From contig NZ_DS022276.1 of NCBI RefSeq assembly GCF_000153725.1, positions 2,544,089 to 2,608,088 on the forward strand: a stretch of 64,000 bases of DNA. Direction: 5' to 3'. Shown here in pieces: positions 24,864-33,846 of this stretch (position 1 is the first letter of the stretch; every line of letters begins with the position of its first letter). The translations under genes and the position numbers were made by a program. This DNA is from Salipiger bermudensis HTCC2601 (lineage in GTDB: Bacteria; Pseudomonadota; Alphaproteobacteria; Rhodobacterales; Rhodobacteraceae). The notes beneath the pieces were generated by a model. The model was not told the DNA's origin. It did not search any database and saw only the letters and a program-made list of their open reading frames with translations.

Positions 24864-26201
24864 ATGACGCTTGCACAGACCCTCGGCGGTTTCGCCGCCG
24901 ACTGCCCCGCCGACGATCCGCTGATGACGCGTTTCGTCCGGTTCTCGCTTTTCGACTGGGCCACGGTCGGGCTCGCCGGCATCGATGAACCCGTCGCCCG
25001 CGCCGCCCGCCGCACGGCGCTGGCGGACGCCCCCGCGCAAGGCGGGGCAACGCTTTTCGGCGGAGGCCATGCGGCGCCCGCCGCCGCGGCGCTGGCCAAC
25101 GGCGCCACCAGCCACGCGCTCGACTACGACGACACCCATTTCGGCCATATCGGCCACCCGAGCGTTGCGGTGATCCCGGCGGCGCTGGCGCTGGCCGAGG
25201 CGCGCGGCGTCGAGGGGGCACGGCTGATGCAGGCGCTTGGCGTCGGGCTCGAGGTTGCTTGCCGCGTCGGTGCCTGGCTCGGGCGGCCCCATTACGAGGC
25301 GGGCTTCCACCAGACCGGCACCTCGGGCGCCTTCGGTGCGACCGCCGCCGCGGGCCGCGTGCTGGGGCTTGATGCGGCGCAGATGGCGCAGGCGCTGAGC
25401 CTCGCCGCGACCCGCGCGGCGGGTCTCAAGAGCCAGTTCGGCACCATGGGCAAACCGCTCAACGCGGGCTTCGCCGCCGAGGTGGGGGTGACCTGCGCGC
25501 TGCTGGCCGAGGCCGGCGCGGGCGCCACGCCCGAGGCCATCGAGGGCGCGCAGGGCTTCGGCCCGACCCATGCGGGCCGCGCCGACGAAACGGCGCTCGA
25601 GGGGCTGGGGGAGGCGTGGGTGTTCCCGGCAATTTCCTACAAGTTCCACGCTTGCTGCCATGGGCTCCACGCCATGCTCGAGGCGCTGCGCAAGGCGAAG
25701 GCGGAGGGCATCGCGCCAGAGGCCGTGCAGGCGGTCGAGATCCGCACCCATCCGCGCTGGCTTGCGGTTTGCAACCAGCCCGCGCCGGCGACCGGCCTGC
25801 AGGCCAAGTTCAGCTACCGTCTGACCGCGGCGATGGGCCTTGCCGGCCTCGATACCGCCGCGCTCGACGTCTACAGCAACGCCACCTGCGCGCTGCCCGA
25901 TCTGGTGGCGCTGCGCGACCGGGTGACGGTGGTGGCGGATGCCTCGGTCGAAGACACCGCCTCGGAGCTCCGCGTCACAGTGGGCGGGCGGGTGATCGAG
26001 GCCGCGCATGACGTGCTTGGCGACAGCGATCCCGAGGTGATCGCGCCACGCCTGAGGGAGAAATCGGCAACGCTGCTGGGCGATAAGGCCAGCGCGATGC
26101 TCTGGAAGGAGGTCGCCCACATCGACCGGCGGGGCGGGCTCGCGGCGCTGGCCGGGCGTCTCGCATCAAACCCTGCGCAGCAGCCGGTCGCCGCTCGGTG
26201 A
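24864..26201 (+). CDS. MmgE/PrpD family protein
   Basis: The 445-residue protein is read from the ATG at 24864, with AAAGGAG just upstream. It contains the family hallmarks ATSHALDYDDTHFGHIGHPS, GVEGARLMQALGVGLEVACRVG, GLKSQFGTMGKPLNAGFAAE and FPAISYKFHACCHGLHAMLEAL. The family includes 2-methylcitrate dehydratase, cis-aconitate decarboxylase and itaconate- or iminodisuccinate-related enzymes. It is the last gene of the TRAP/CoA-transferase cluster and is followed by a strong terminator-like structure. A dehydratase or decarboxylase acting on a branched di- or tricarboxylate fits the context, but is not proven. Confidence 0.87.
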   Translation: MTLAQTLGGFAADCPADDPLMTRFVRFSLFDWATVGLAGIDEPVARAARRTALADAPAQGGATLFGGGHAAPAAAALANGATSHALDYDDTHFGHIGHPSVAVIPAALALAEARGVEGARLMQALGVGLEVACRVGAWLGRPHYEAGFHQTGTSGAFGATAAAGRVLGLDAAQMAQALSLAATRAAGLKSQFGTMGKPLNAGFAAEVGVTCALLAEAGAGATPEAIEGAQGFGPTHAGRADETALEGLGEAWVFPAISYKFHACCHGLHAMLEALRKAKAEGIAPEAVQAVEIRTHPRWLAVCNQPAPATGLQAKFSYRLTAAMGLAGLDTAALDVYSNATCALPDLVALRDRVTVVADASVEDTASELRVTVGGRVIEAAHDVLGDSDPEVIAPRLREKSATLLGDKASAMLWKEVAHIDRRGGLAALAGRLASNPAQQPVAAR

Positions 26202-26262
26202 TGGTGATGAAGGGGGAGGGGGCCAGCCCCCTCTTGGCGCTGTGCGCCAATTCACCCCCGAG

Positions 26263-26323
26263 GTATTTTTGAACCAAAGAAGCCAGGAGCGCTGCGCCCC
26301 TGGCTTCTCTTCGTCAAAAATAC
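26263..26323. terminator. long two-part hairpin, probable bidirectional terminator repeat
   Basis: The inner stem is AGAAGCCAGG (26278-26287) with CCTGGCTTCT (26299-26308). The outer stem is GTATTTTTGA (26263-26272) with TCAAAAATAC (26314-26323), giving T-rich runs on both strands. It follows the MmgE/PrpD gene. Short elements of this look are common between genes in Rhodobacterales, which is recall rather than a search. Confidence 0.75.
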
Positions 26324-26471
26324 TCCCGCCGGAGGCAGGCCGATCGGTCCGGCCGGGAGCCGCGCTGGCTCAAGGACGCGGCCTGCGTTGCGTGGCCGAG
26401 GCAGGTGGTGGACGGCGCGCGCGAGGGCGGGCATTGTTCTGGAGGCAGATTGCGCAGGGGAGGGCAGGACC

Positions 26472-27098
26472 ATGAGCGAAAACACCGATGTCGCAAGCCT
26501 TGTGGAGCGGCTGACCGCCCTGGCAGGCGCAGAGGCGCGGGTCTTCGTCGCCATCGCCGGGGCGCCGGCCTCGGGCAAGAGCACACTGGCCGAGAGCCTG
26601 CGAGACAGCGTCGACCGCACCCATCCCGGCAAGGTCGAGATCCTGCCGATGGACGGCTTTCACTACGACGACGCGGTGCTGCGGGCGCACGGCACGCTGG
26701 CGCGCAAGGGGGCGCCCCACACCTTCGATGCGGACGGGCTTGCGGCGATGCTCGACCGCCTCGCCTCGAGCGATCGGCCGGTCGCGGCGCCGGTCTTCGA
26801 CAGGGCGCTCGAGATTTCGCGCGCCGCCGCCCGGATCATCGACCCCGAGGTGCGGCTGATCCTCGTCGAGGGCAACTACCTGCTGCTCGACGATCCCGAC
26901 TGGGCGCGGCTGCGGCCGCGCTTCGACCTGACGATCTTCGTCGATGTGCCGCTTGCGGTGCTGGAGGCACGGCTGACAGAGCGCTGGAGCGACATGGATC
27001 CGCAGGCGGCGCAGGCCAAGATCGCCGGCAACGATCTGCCAAACGCGCGGCTGGTGGCCGAAAGCAGCGTCGGGGCGGACCTCGTTCTCAGGGCCTGA
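26472..27098 (+). CDS. P-loop nucleoside/nucleotide kinase family protein (uridine kinase/PanK-like)
   Basis: The protein has 208 residues from the ATG at 26472. It has a Walker A motif in IAGAPASGKSTLAESL and the PMDGFHYDD segment of the phosphoribulokinase/uridine kinase/pantothenate kinase family, then EGNYLLLDD and a lid-like region VLEARLTERWSDM. It phosphorylates a small hydroxyl compound, which may be a sugar, nucleoside or vitamin precursor; the substrate cannot be told. It lies between a terminator and the ABC transporter genes, 297 bp before the next gene, so an operon link to the transporter is uncertain. Confidence 0.82.
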   Translation: MSENTDVASLVERLTALAGAEARVFVAIAGAPASGKSTLAESLRDSVDRTHPGKVEILPMDGFHYDDAVLRAHGTLARKGAPHTFDADGLAAMLDRLASSDRPVAAPVFDRALEISRAAARIIDPEVRLILVEGNYLLLDDPDWARLRPRFDLTIFVDVPLAVLEARLTERWSDMDPQAAQAKIAGNDLPNARLVAESSVGADLVLRA

Positions 27099-27395
27099 AA
27101 CGCGGTGCCGCAGAATTGGGCATTCGCACAGGGGGAAGGACCGTCAGGCAGGCCAGAGGCCCCCTGAAATGTGCCGATCCACGCTGTTCCACGCCGCAGA
27201 AACGGTGCCTTGAGCCGTGGAGAAATTTGTCCACATGGTCATTTTTTCTTGACTAATTTTTGCGCACACGTGTCCTTTTTCGTACAAACGGGTGTCGCTG
27301 GGCGTGGGGTGGCCTGCCTGCTGCCGGCAAGACCTGTCAATCTGCAGCCGGCTGGGGCCATAGCTCGCGCCAGTCAAGACTTATGGGAGCAAGCC

Positions 27396-28415
27396 TTGTT
27401 CAATCGATACATCTCCACCGCCTTCGCCGCCTCCATGGCCGTGATCGGCGCAACCGGTGCCGCGAGCGCCGAAACCGACATGCCGTTCGCGCTGGACTGG
27501 AAATTCGAGGGCCCCGCGGCGCCGTATTTCCTTGCGGTCGACAGTGGCCTGTTCGCTGACGCCGACCTCAGCGTCGAGATCTCCGAGGGCAAGGGCTCGC
27601 TCGATGCGATTCCGAAAGTCGCCACCGGCGCCTACCCGGTGGGCTTTGCCGACATCAACAGCCTGATGCGCTTCATCGATCAGAACCCCGGCGCGCCTGT
27701 GACCGCGGTCATGATGGTCTATGACAAGCCGCCCTTCGCGGTGGTCGGCCGCAAGTCGCTCGGGATCGAGACGCCGAAGGATCTCGAGGGCAAGGTGCTG
27801 GGTGCGCCGCCCCCCGACGGTGCCTGGGCTCAGTTCCCGATCTTTGCCGCCGAGAACGATCTCGACATGGACGCGATCACCGTGGAGCCGGTCGGTTTCC
27901 CGACCCGCGAGCCGATGCTGGCGCAGGAAGAGGTCGACGCGGTGACCGGCTTCTCGTTTTCCTCGACGCTGAACCTCAAGCGTCTCGGCGTGGCCGAGGA
28001 TGACCTGAGCGTGATCCTGATGGCCGACAATGGTGTCGAGCTCTATGGCAACGCGGTGATCGTGAACACCGATTTCGCCTCCGAGAACCCCGAGGCCGTG
28101 ACCGCCTTCCTCGGTGCCATCGCCGGTGGCTGGAAGGCCGCCATCGCAGATCCCGAGGCCGCGATCGAAGCGCTGCTCGAGCGCAACCCGGCCGCCGATG
28201 CCGAGCTCGAGACCGAGCGCCTGCAGATGGCGATCGATGACAACGTGCTGACCGATTACGTCGCCGAGAACGGCATCGGCGGCGTCGATGCCGACCGCAT
28301 GGCGGCGGCCATCGAGCAGACCAAATCGGTCTACGAGTTCACCTCCGAGCCCGACGCGTCGCTCTATTTCGACGACAGCTACCTGCCTGGCGCCGACGCG
28401 CGCATGCTGAAGTAA
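27396..28415 (+). CDS. NMT1/THI5-like ABC transporter substrate-binding protein
   Basis: The best start is the TTG at 27396 with GGGAGC 5 bases upstream; no in-frame ATG gives a proper signal peptide. The 339-residue protein has a signal peptide ending ATGAASAE, then FALDWKFEGPAAPYFLAVDSGLF and GSLDAIPKVATGAYPVGFADINS, typical of the NitT/TauT/thiamine-precursor binding proteins. It delivers its ligand to the ATPase and permease encoded next. An AT-rich stretch at about 27225-27290, unusual for this window, lies upstream and probably holds the promoter. Ligand unknown. Confidence 0.85.
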   Translation: MFNRYISTAFAASMAVIGATGAASAETDMPFALDWKFEGPAAPYFLAVDSGLFADADLSVEISEGKGSLDAIPKVATGAYPVGFADINSLMRFIDQNPGAPVTAVMMVYDKPPFAVVGRKSLGIETPKDLEGKVLGAPPPDGAWAQFPIFAAENDLDMDAITVEPVGFPTREPMLAQEEVDAVTGFSFSSTLNLKRLGVAEDDLSVILMADNGVELYGNAVIVNTDFASENPEAVTAFLGAIAGGWKAAIADPEAAIEALLERNPAADAELETERLQMAIDDNVLTDYVAENGIGGVDADRMAAAIEQTKSVYEFTSEPDASLYFDDSYLPGADARMLK

Positions 28416-28422
28416 GGACGAC

Positions 28423-28451
28423 GGGCGCCGGCAGCAGCCTCGCCGGCGCCC
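28423..28451 (+). terminator. intercistronic hairpin after the ABC binding-protein gene
   Basis: A perfect 10-bp stem (GGGCGCCGGC at 28423-28432, complement at 28442-28451) with a 9-base loop fills most of the gap between the binding-protein and ATPase genes. It lacks a T-tract and probably tunes the expression ratio. Confidence 0.6.
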
Positions 28452-28459
28452 GCATCGAT

Positions 28460-29260
28460 ATGACCAATCTCATCGACATCAAGGGCGTGACCCACGCCTA
28501 CCAGACACCGAACGGCCCGCTGCCGGTGCTGGACAATCTCAACGTCTCGGTTCCCGAGGGCGAGTTCGCCGCCGTGGTCGGCCCGTCGGGCTGTGGCAAG
28601 TCCACCCTCACGCGTCTCGTCGCCGGGCTGATGAAGCCCGATCAGGGCGAGGTCTGGCTGCATGGCAAGCTGGTGAAATCACCGCGCAAGACCGTCGGAA
28701 TGGCGTTTCAGAACCCGGTCATGCTGGAATGGCGCACCATCTTGCAGAACGTCATGCTGCCGCTCGAGATCGTGGCCCCGGGCATGCCCAAGAAGCAGCG
28801 CGTCGAGCGTGCCATGGAGCTGCTTGATCTGGTGGGCCTGACGGGCTTCGAGAACAAGCGCCCGTCGGAGCTTTCGGGCGGCATGCGTCAGCGCGCCTCG
28901 CTGTGCCGCGCCATCGTGCACAAGCCCGACGTGCTGATCATGGACGAGCCCTTCGGCGCGCTTGATGCCTTCACCCGCGAGGACCTGTGGCAGACCATGC
29001 ACGAGCTGCGTGCCAAGGAGCCCTTCACCGCGGTGCTGATCACCCATGACCTGCGCGAGAGCGTCTATCTCGGGGATCAGGTCATCGTGCTCTCGGGCCG
29101 TCCGGCGACGACGCAATACGTGCTCGACGTGCATTATCCGGGCGAGGGGCTGCGCAAGCTCGAGGGGCTCTACACGCCCGAATGCGCGCAGATGCTGGCC
29201 ACCCTGCGCGAACAGATCCAGATCGCCCAGGGGCGACAGCCAGAACCGGCGGTGCACTGA
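28460..29260 (+). CDS. ABC transporter ATP-binding protein (NitT/TauT type)
   Basis: This 266-residue ATPase has the Walker A VVGPSGCGKSTLTRLVAG, the Q-loop in FQNPVMLEWRTILQN, the signature LSGGMRQRASLCRAI, Walker B VLIMDEPFGALDA and the H-loop ITHDLRESVYLGD. These are the features of the nitrate/sulfonate/taurine subfamily. The stop overlaps the permease start by one base. It powers import of the ligand bound by the upstream protein. Confidence 0.93.
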   Translation: MTNLIDIKGVTHAYQTPNGPLPVLDNLNVSVPEGEFAAVVGPSGCGKSTLTRLVAGLMKPDQGEVWLHGKLVKSPRKTVGMAFQNPVMLEWRTILQNVMLPLEIVAPGMPKKQRVERAMELLDLVGLTGFENKRPSELSGGMRQRASLCRAIVHKPDVLIMDEPFGALDAFTREDLWQTMHELRAKEPFTAVLITHDLRESVYLGDQVIVLSGRPATTQYVLDVHYPGEGLRKLEGLYTPECAQMLATLREQIQIAQGRQPEPAVH

Positions 29261-30024
29261 TGCGAAATTTCCAGAAAGTCGCCGTTCCGGTCGGCGCCAT
29301 CGTCATCTTTCTGCTGCTGTGGGAGTTCCTGGTCTGGGTCAATGGCTGGCCGAACTACGTCATGGCCTCGCCCTCCGACCTGCCCGACGCCTATATCCGG
29401 TTCTGGTCGCTCTTCGTCGAGGGCAGCTGGCAGACCCTCTGGCGCACCGTCGCCGGTCTGGCGCTGGCGGTGATCTTCGGCACCGCGCTGGGGATGGTCA
29501 TGGGCTTCTCGCGCATCGCGCGCGACGCGCTGTACCCGCTGCTGGTGGGGTTCAACGCCATTCCCAAGGCGACGCTGGTGCCGGTGCTGGCGCTGCTCTT
29601 CATCGGGCAGCACAATTTCAACACCGTGCTGATGGCGTTCCTGATCTCGTTCTTCCCGATCGCGGTCTCGGTCGGCATCGGCCTGTCGACGTTGGAGCCG
29701 GAATACCGCGACATCCTGCGCTCGCTCGGGGCCAGCCGGCTGACCATCTTCCGCAAGATTGCCCTGCCCAAGACGCTGCCCGAGTTCTTTGGCGCGTTGA
29801 AGGTGTCGGTGACGCTGGCCTTCATCGGCACCAACCTCGTCGAGATCATCTCGCCGCACGGGCGCGGGCTGGGTGCGCTGTTCCTGTCGGGGCAGACCAA
29901 CTCGAACTACCCGCTGATGTTCGCCGTGCTCATCGCGCTCGCTGTGCTGGGCATCATCCTCTACTACGCCGTGGTCATGCTGGAGAAGATCTTCGCAGGC
30001 TGGGCGGAGCGGCCGCAGCACTGA
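29260..30024 (+). CDS. ABC transporter permease (NitT/TauT type)
   Basis: The protein has 254 residues from the ATG at 29260 (TGATG overlap with the ATPase). About six membrane segments are visible, with the BPD_transp EAA loop in YRDILRSLGASRLTIFRKIALPKTLPEFF. It forms the membrane channel of the importer encoded at 27396-30024. A strong terminator follows. Confidence 0.92.
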   Translation: MRNFQKVAVPVGAIVIFLLLWEFLVWVNGWPNYVMASPSDLPDAYIRFWSLFVEGSWQTLWRTVAGLALAVIFGTALGMVMGFSRIARDALYPLLVGFNAIPKATLVPVLALLFIGQHNFNTVLMAFLISFFPIAVSVGIGLSTLEPEYRDILRSLGASRLTIFRKIALPKTLPEFFGALKVSVTLAFIGTNLVEIISPHGRGLGALFLSGQTNSNYPLMFAVLIALAVLGIILYYAVVMLEKIFAGWAERPQH

Positions 30025-30050
30025 GGCGGATGGCCTCTATCCAGAGCCAA

Positions 30051-30082
30051 GAGCGCCCCCGCAGGAAACTGCGGGGGCGCTC
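30051..30082 (+). terminator. rho-independent terminator after the ABC operon
   Basis: A perfect 14-bp stem (GAGCGCCCCCGCAG at 30051-30064, complement at 30069-30082) with a GAAA tetraloop is followed by a TTTTT run (30087-30091). Confidence 0.85.
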
Positions 30083-30217
30083 ATGGTTTTTCCACTGCCG
30101 GTCGCCCGAGCGATGCCCGTGCGGCGGGGTCGACCATTGCAAGGCATTGGCCCTATCGCAGGATTGTTGGGGGTTCGGGACATGACATCCTGAACTGGCC
30201 CGCCACGCAAAAGAAAA

Positions 30218-30242
30218 GGACCCGCACCAGTGGTGCGGGTCC
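30218..30242 (-). terminator. rho-independent terminator of the GNAT gene
   Basis: An 11-bp perfect stem (GGACCCGCACC with its complement) and a 3-base loop are followed on the minus strand by TTTTCTTTT. It lies 24 bp after the GNAT stop. Confidence 0.85.
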
Positions 30243-30265
30243 CTCATTCAAAACAGGCGCGACCC

Positions 30266-30892
30266 TCAGACCATATGCGGCCGCGCGTAAAGATCGAGCG
30301 GGGTGCGCGGGAAGCGGAACATGCCCTCGGCCTTGCCGGCGTGCGTCTGGAAGCCGTGGCGGTTGTAGAACGCGACCAGATCCTCGCGGCTCAGGCCTTC
30401 CTCGCCGAACGGTTCGTGATCCAGCGCGATGCCGAAATCGGTCTCGTCGGCGGCCTCGACCAGGCGGCGCAGGATGCGGTGCGCGATGCCCTTGCCGCGA
30501 TAGGCCGGCGCCACCCAGATGCCATTCAGGATGAAGCGCTTCTTTTGCAGCGCATGCTCGATATAGGCGACGTTGTCCTCGGCGGTGCGGTAATAGGTCC
30601 GCTCTTCGGTCTCTCCGCGCGTGGCGTGAAGCCCGGGGACGCGCAGGATCTGCGCGAGGATCTTGGCGTATTTCATCTCGGCCCGCTCGCGCGAGCGCTG
30701 GATCCCGGCCTCGATCTCGCGGGTCAGGTCGGGGTGGCGGGTCTCGCAATAGTCCCGCATCCCGTGCTGCAGGGCCACGGCGACAAAGGCGCGCAGCTCG
30801 CTCTCGAGCTCCTCGATTTCGCTCAGCAGTTCGTTTTCGCGCGCACTTTGCGCGTAGATGGGCCGCAGGCCCTCTCTATTCGTGTATGGCAT
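30266..30892 (-). CDS. GNAT-family N-acetyltransferase with a helical N-terminal extension
   Basis: The protein has 208 residues and a GGGAGG ribosome site before the ATG at 30892. The C-terminal half has the acetyl-CoA-binding motif of GNAT enzymes (GIWVAPAYRGKGIAHRILRRLVEAA) and a later FYNRHGFQTH. The first 75 residues are charged and helix-rich (LLSEIEELESELRAFVAVAL) and do not belong to the catalytic fold; they may form a coiled coil. The gene stands alone between terminators. Acceptor unknown. Confidence 0.82.
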   Translation of the reverse strand: MPYTNREGLRPIYAQSARENELLSEIEELESELRAFVAVALQHGMRDYCETRHPDLTREIEAGIQRSRERAEMKYAKILAQILRVPGLHATRGETEERTYYRTAEDNVAYIEHALQKKRFILNGIWVAPAYRGKGIAHRILRRLVEAADETDFGIALDHEPFGEEGLSREDLVAFYNRHGFQTHAGKAEGMFRFPRTPLDLYARPHMV

Positions 30893-31084
30893 GTGATCCT
30901 CCCGGACAGGATATTAGCGCACGGAGGCCGCTTGAGCATCTTTTTTTCGCCGCCGCGGTGGAAATTAGAACACGTATAGATTGATTCTCAACCTGATACA
31001 TCACTATAGCGATAGCGCTTCCACCTCAAGAGGTCCGGCGCGGCCCGGGACACCGGTAAGGAGCAGCTCGACGGAATCGATTGT

Positions 31085-31546
31085 TCAGTCGATCAGCCGG
31101 CGCTGCAGGGCCTCGTCCGGCAGAGCGCACATATCGCTGCGTCCGAAGCGGTAGCGGTTGAAGGCGATGCGCCTGTAAAGCCAGTCGCGCAGCGGCGCGG
31201 GCAGGATACGGAGCGCGCTTGCGAAGCGTCCGATGCCGCCAAGCCGTTCGCCGATGCGGATGATCGCGTCCATGCCGGACCAGGCCCGGCCTTGATCCAG
31301 AAACAGCCAGGTCTGCGGATCGTCGGGGTCCTGCTCGAAATGCCTCACCAGAGCGGTGCCGAGCGGCGACTGCACCGGACAGATGCGGAAGGCCTCGTCA
31401 CGATCGAGCCGGGCGATCATGCGCGCGCCCCGCGAGCACAGGGCGCAATTGCCGTCCATCACCGCGAGCGGCCGGTCGTCGTCGAACGCGGGAACGGTCG
31501 GGTCGTCTCGCCAAGAGTGGGCGGGGCGGTCGGGAAGCTTGGCCAT
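31085..31546 (-). CDS. DCC-family (DUF393) thiol-disulfide oxidoreductase-like protein
   Basis: The 153-residue form starts at the ATG at 31546, preceded by AGGAGGAG; the longer frame to 31690 runs into the TetR gene. The DxxCxxC motif after which the family is named is present in LAVMDGNCALCSRGARMI. The rest fits the family: QSPLGTALVRHF, GMDAIIRIGERLGG and PAPLRDWLYRRIAFNRYRFG. A redox role is proposed for the family, but few members have been studied. It lies 61 bp after the TetR gene on the same strand, so the two may be cotranscribed. Confidence 0.85.
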   Translation of the reverse strand: MAKLPDRPAHSWRDDPTVPAFDDDRPLAVMDGNCALCSRGARMIARLDRDEAFRICPVQSPLGTALVRHFEQDPDDPQTWLFLDQGRAWSGMDAIIRIGERLGGIGRFASALRILPAPLRDWLYRRIAFNRYRFGRSDMCALPDEALQRRLID

Positions 31547-31607
31547 CGGGTCTCCTCCTGCTGGGCGCATGGTGGACCAGATGTTGCGCGAGGGAAAGCG
31601 CCGGGGC

Positions 31608-32237
31608 TCAGGCGGCGGGCTTGTCCGGCCAGCGCGCCTCGACCAGCATCGGCAGGATGCGCCTGAGGAAATCCCCTTGGGGATCGTCATGCGAGACGAT
31701 GAAACGCCAGTTGCCCTCGACCGCGGTCAGCGCCATGCCCTGTACGGTGGCGTAGTCGAGCAGCAGCTGCGGATGCATCTGCGAAGCGCTCTCGCGGCTG
31801 GGGTGAGGCACGCCGTGGTAGCGTGCCGCGCTGGCGAAGAACTGCCCGAACGCTTCGCCCGAGGAGCGCATGAACTCAGGATCGCTGCGGTCGACGATGG
31901 CGCGGCGATAGGTGACCTGAAGCCGGCCGGGATACTCCATCGAATAGCGCACATAGACCGAGGCCAGCTCGCGCACCTGTGCCGCGAGCGGCAGGTCCGT
32001 CGACACCGCGCGCATGCGCTCGGACAGCTCGTCGAGGGTCAGCACCGCCACGGCAGTCAGCAGGCCGGTCACCGATTTGAAGTGATGCGCCGGGGCGCCC
32101 GGCGAGACGCCCGCGCGGGCGGCGGCCTTGCGGAGGGAGAAGCCCTCGATGCCGCTTTCGTGCAGGATCTCGTCGGCAGCGGTGATCAGCGCTTCCCGCA
32201 ACTGACCGTGATGATAGTTCTCACGGCTTCTGGACAT
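31608..32237 (-). CDS. TetR-family transcriptional regulator
   Basis: This 209-residue regulator has an N-terminal helix-turn-helix (YHHGQLREALITAADEIL, then GFSLRKAAARAGVSPGAPAHHFKS) and a C-terminal ligand-binding helical domain with a WHG-type TetR_C fold. A perfect 7+7 dyad lies 23 bp upstream of its start and probably serves as its operator. The adjacent genes are a DCC-family protein downstream and a cytochrome P450 upstream, which it may control. Confidence 0.9.
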   Translation of the reverse strand: MSRSRENYHHGQLREALITAADEILHESGIEGFSLRKAAARAGVSPGAPAHHFKSVTGLLTAVAVLTLDELSERMRAVSTDLPLAAQVRELASVYVRYSMEYPGRLQVTYRRAIVDRSDPEFMRSSGEAFGQFFASAARYHGVPHPSRESASQMHPQLLLDYATVQGMALTAVEGNWRFIVSHDDPQGDFLRRILPMLVEARWPDKPAA

Positions 32238-32259
32238 TCGCTGAACCCCTTAGCTACAT

Positions 32260-32280
32260 CTTATCCTTGCAGCGGATAAG
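32260..32280. promoter_or_regulatory. candidate TetR operator CTTATCC-N7-GGATAAG
   Basis: Perfect 7-bp arms at 32260-32266 and 32274-32280 lie just upstream of the TetR gene start (32237), in a 256-bp gap. The position suits autoregulation. Confidence 0.6.
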
Positions 32281-32493
32281 CTTAAAGGCGACCGGACAAC
32301 AGGCCGCTTCACAAATACAATTATTCCGAAATCGCGACATGAGCGCTTCGAACCTTGGCGCTTTACGCCGTCTAAATGTAAAACGCAAAGCTGGCCAGTG
32401 GGTTCCCTGACGCAAAGGCGGTGCTCTGCCCATCCGCTCTGCGGGCTCGACGATGACCGGCAGGGCGCACGCCGCATGTCCCGGGTCGCGGCG

Positions 32494-33846
32494 TCAGACC
32501 GGGTGGACCTCAAGCGTCACGCCCGGCTCGGGGCGCACGGTCATGTGCATGATGGGCTCGGGCACCTTCCCGGCGGGCGCAAAGCGGAACCGCGCCACCA
32601 GCGTGGCGAGGATGATCTGTGCCTGCATCATCGCGAAGTTTGCCCCCACGCAGACCCGCGGACCGGCACCGAACGGAAGGTAGGCATAGCGGTCACGCGC
32701 CTCGCGGGCGGCGGGCGAGAAATGGTCGGGGTCGAAGGCGTGCGGGCGCTCCCAGAGATCCTCGTGCCGGTGCAGTGCGTAGGTGTTGACGAAGACCGTC
32801 TCGCCGGGGCGGATGTCGCGGTCGTAGATCTCGTCATCGTCGAGCACGTTGCGCGCCAGCATCCCCACCGGTGGGTAGAGTCGCATCGCCTCGTCGAGCA
32901 CCTGCTCGGTATAGGGCATGGCGGCGAGGTCGCCGCCCGCTGCGGCACGCTCGCCCAGCACGCCGCGTGCCTCTTCGCGGGCGCGCTCCTGTGCGGCGGG
33001 ATCGTTGGCCAGCAGGTAGAGCGCCCAGGAGATCGCCAGCGCCGTGGTCTCGTGGCCGGCGACGATGAAGAACTGCATGTTGTGCAGCAGGTCCTGCGGC
33101 GACATGGTGCGCCCGGTCTGCGGATCCTTGGCGCGCAGCATGTGGTCGAGCAGGTCGTCGAGCGGGCCGGCCCCCTGCCTGCGCCGGTCGTTGATCGCCG
33201 CCGAGACCATCCTGTGCATGGTCTTGACCGCGCCGCGCCCGAGGAACTCGCCGGGGCGGGGCACCCAGATCGGCATCTCGAGGAAATCCAGCAGCGATGC
33301 GCGACCCACGGTGAGGAAATACTTGGTGATCGCCTCGCCGTAGAGATCGGCGTCGAAATGCTCGCGCCCCGAGAGCGCCACGTCGCAGATCACGTCGAAG
33401 GTGGCCGAGAGCATCTCCTTGACCAGCTCGGCCTGACCACCGCTGGCGGCGAGCCGGCCAGCGGCGCGGGCGGCGGTTTCTGTCATCACCGGGGCCAGCG
33501 CCTCGACATTGCGGGCGGCAAAGACCGGCGCGATGGCGCGGCGCTGCCAGCGCCACTGCGCGCCCTCGGAGGTAAACAGCGAATTGCCCACCGCCGGGCG
33601 CAGCATCCGCAGCATGACCTCGGATTTCGGGTAGTTGCCAACGTTGTCGAGAAAGATCCGCTTCATCCCCTCGGGGCCCTGCACCATGTGCCAGCGCGAC
33701 GGGCCTGTGGTGCCGGTGACGATGGGCTGGGTGTAGGCGATGCCGGGAATGATGCTCAGCACGTTGCGCCGCGCCTCGCGCACGCTGGCGAGCATGCCGA
33801 GCGGCTTTGCCGGCGGGGTGACGGTGGGCGGAACGAAGACGGACAT
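32494..33846 (-). CDS. cytochrome P450
   Basis: This 450-residue soluble bacterial P450 has the I-helix oxygen-activation motif AGHETTALAISW, the K-helix ExxR in EAMRLYPPV, and the heme-binding loop YLPFGAGPRVCVG with C399 as the axial ligand. It would need a ferredoxin and reductase encoded elsewhere. The substrate is unknown. It is divergent from a secreted amidohydrolase, with a dyad in the shared promoter region, and lies upstream of a TetR regulator on the same strand. Confidence 0.93.
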   Translation of the reverse strand: MSVFVPPTVTPPAKPLGMLASVREARRNVLSIIPGIAYTQPIVTGTTGPSRWHMVQGPEGMKRIFLDNVGNYPKSEVMLRMLRPAVGNSLFTSEGAQWRWQRRAIAPVFAARNVEALAPVMTETAARAAGRLAASGGQAELVKEMLSATFDVICDVALSGREHFDADLYGEAITKYFLTVGRASLLDFLEMPIWVPRPGEFLGRGAVKTMHRMVSAAINDRRRQGAGPLDDLLDHMLRAKDPQTGRTMSPQDLLHNMQFFIVAGHETTALAISWALYLLANDPAAQERAREEARGVLGERAAAGGDLAAMPYTEQVLDEAMRLYPPVGMLARNVLDDDEIYDRDIRPGETVFVNTYALHRHEDLWERPHAFDPDHFSPAAREARDRYAYLPFGAGPRVCVGANFAMMQAQIILATLVARFRFAPAGKVPEPIMHMTVRPEPGVTLEVHPV

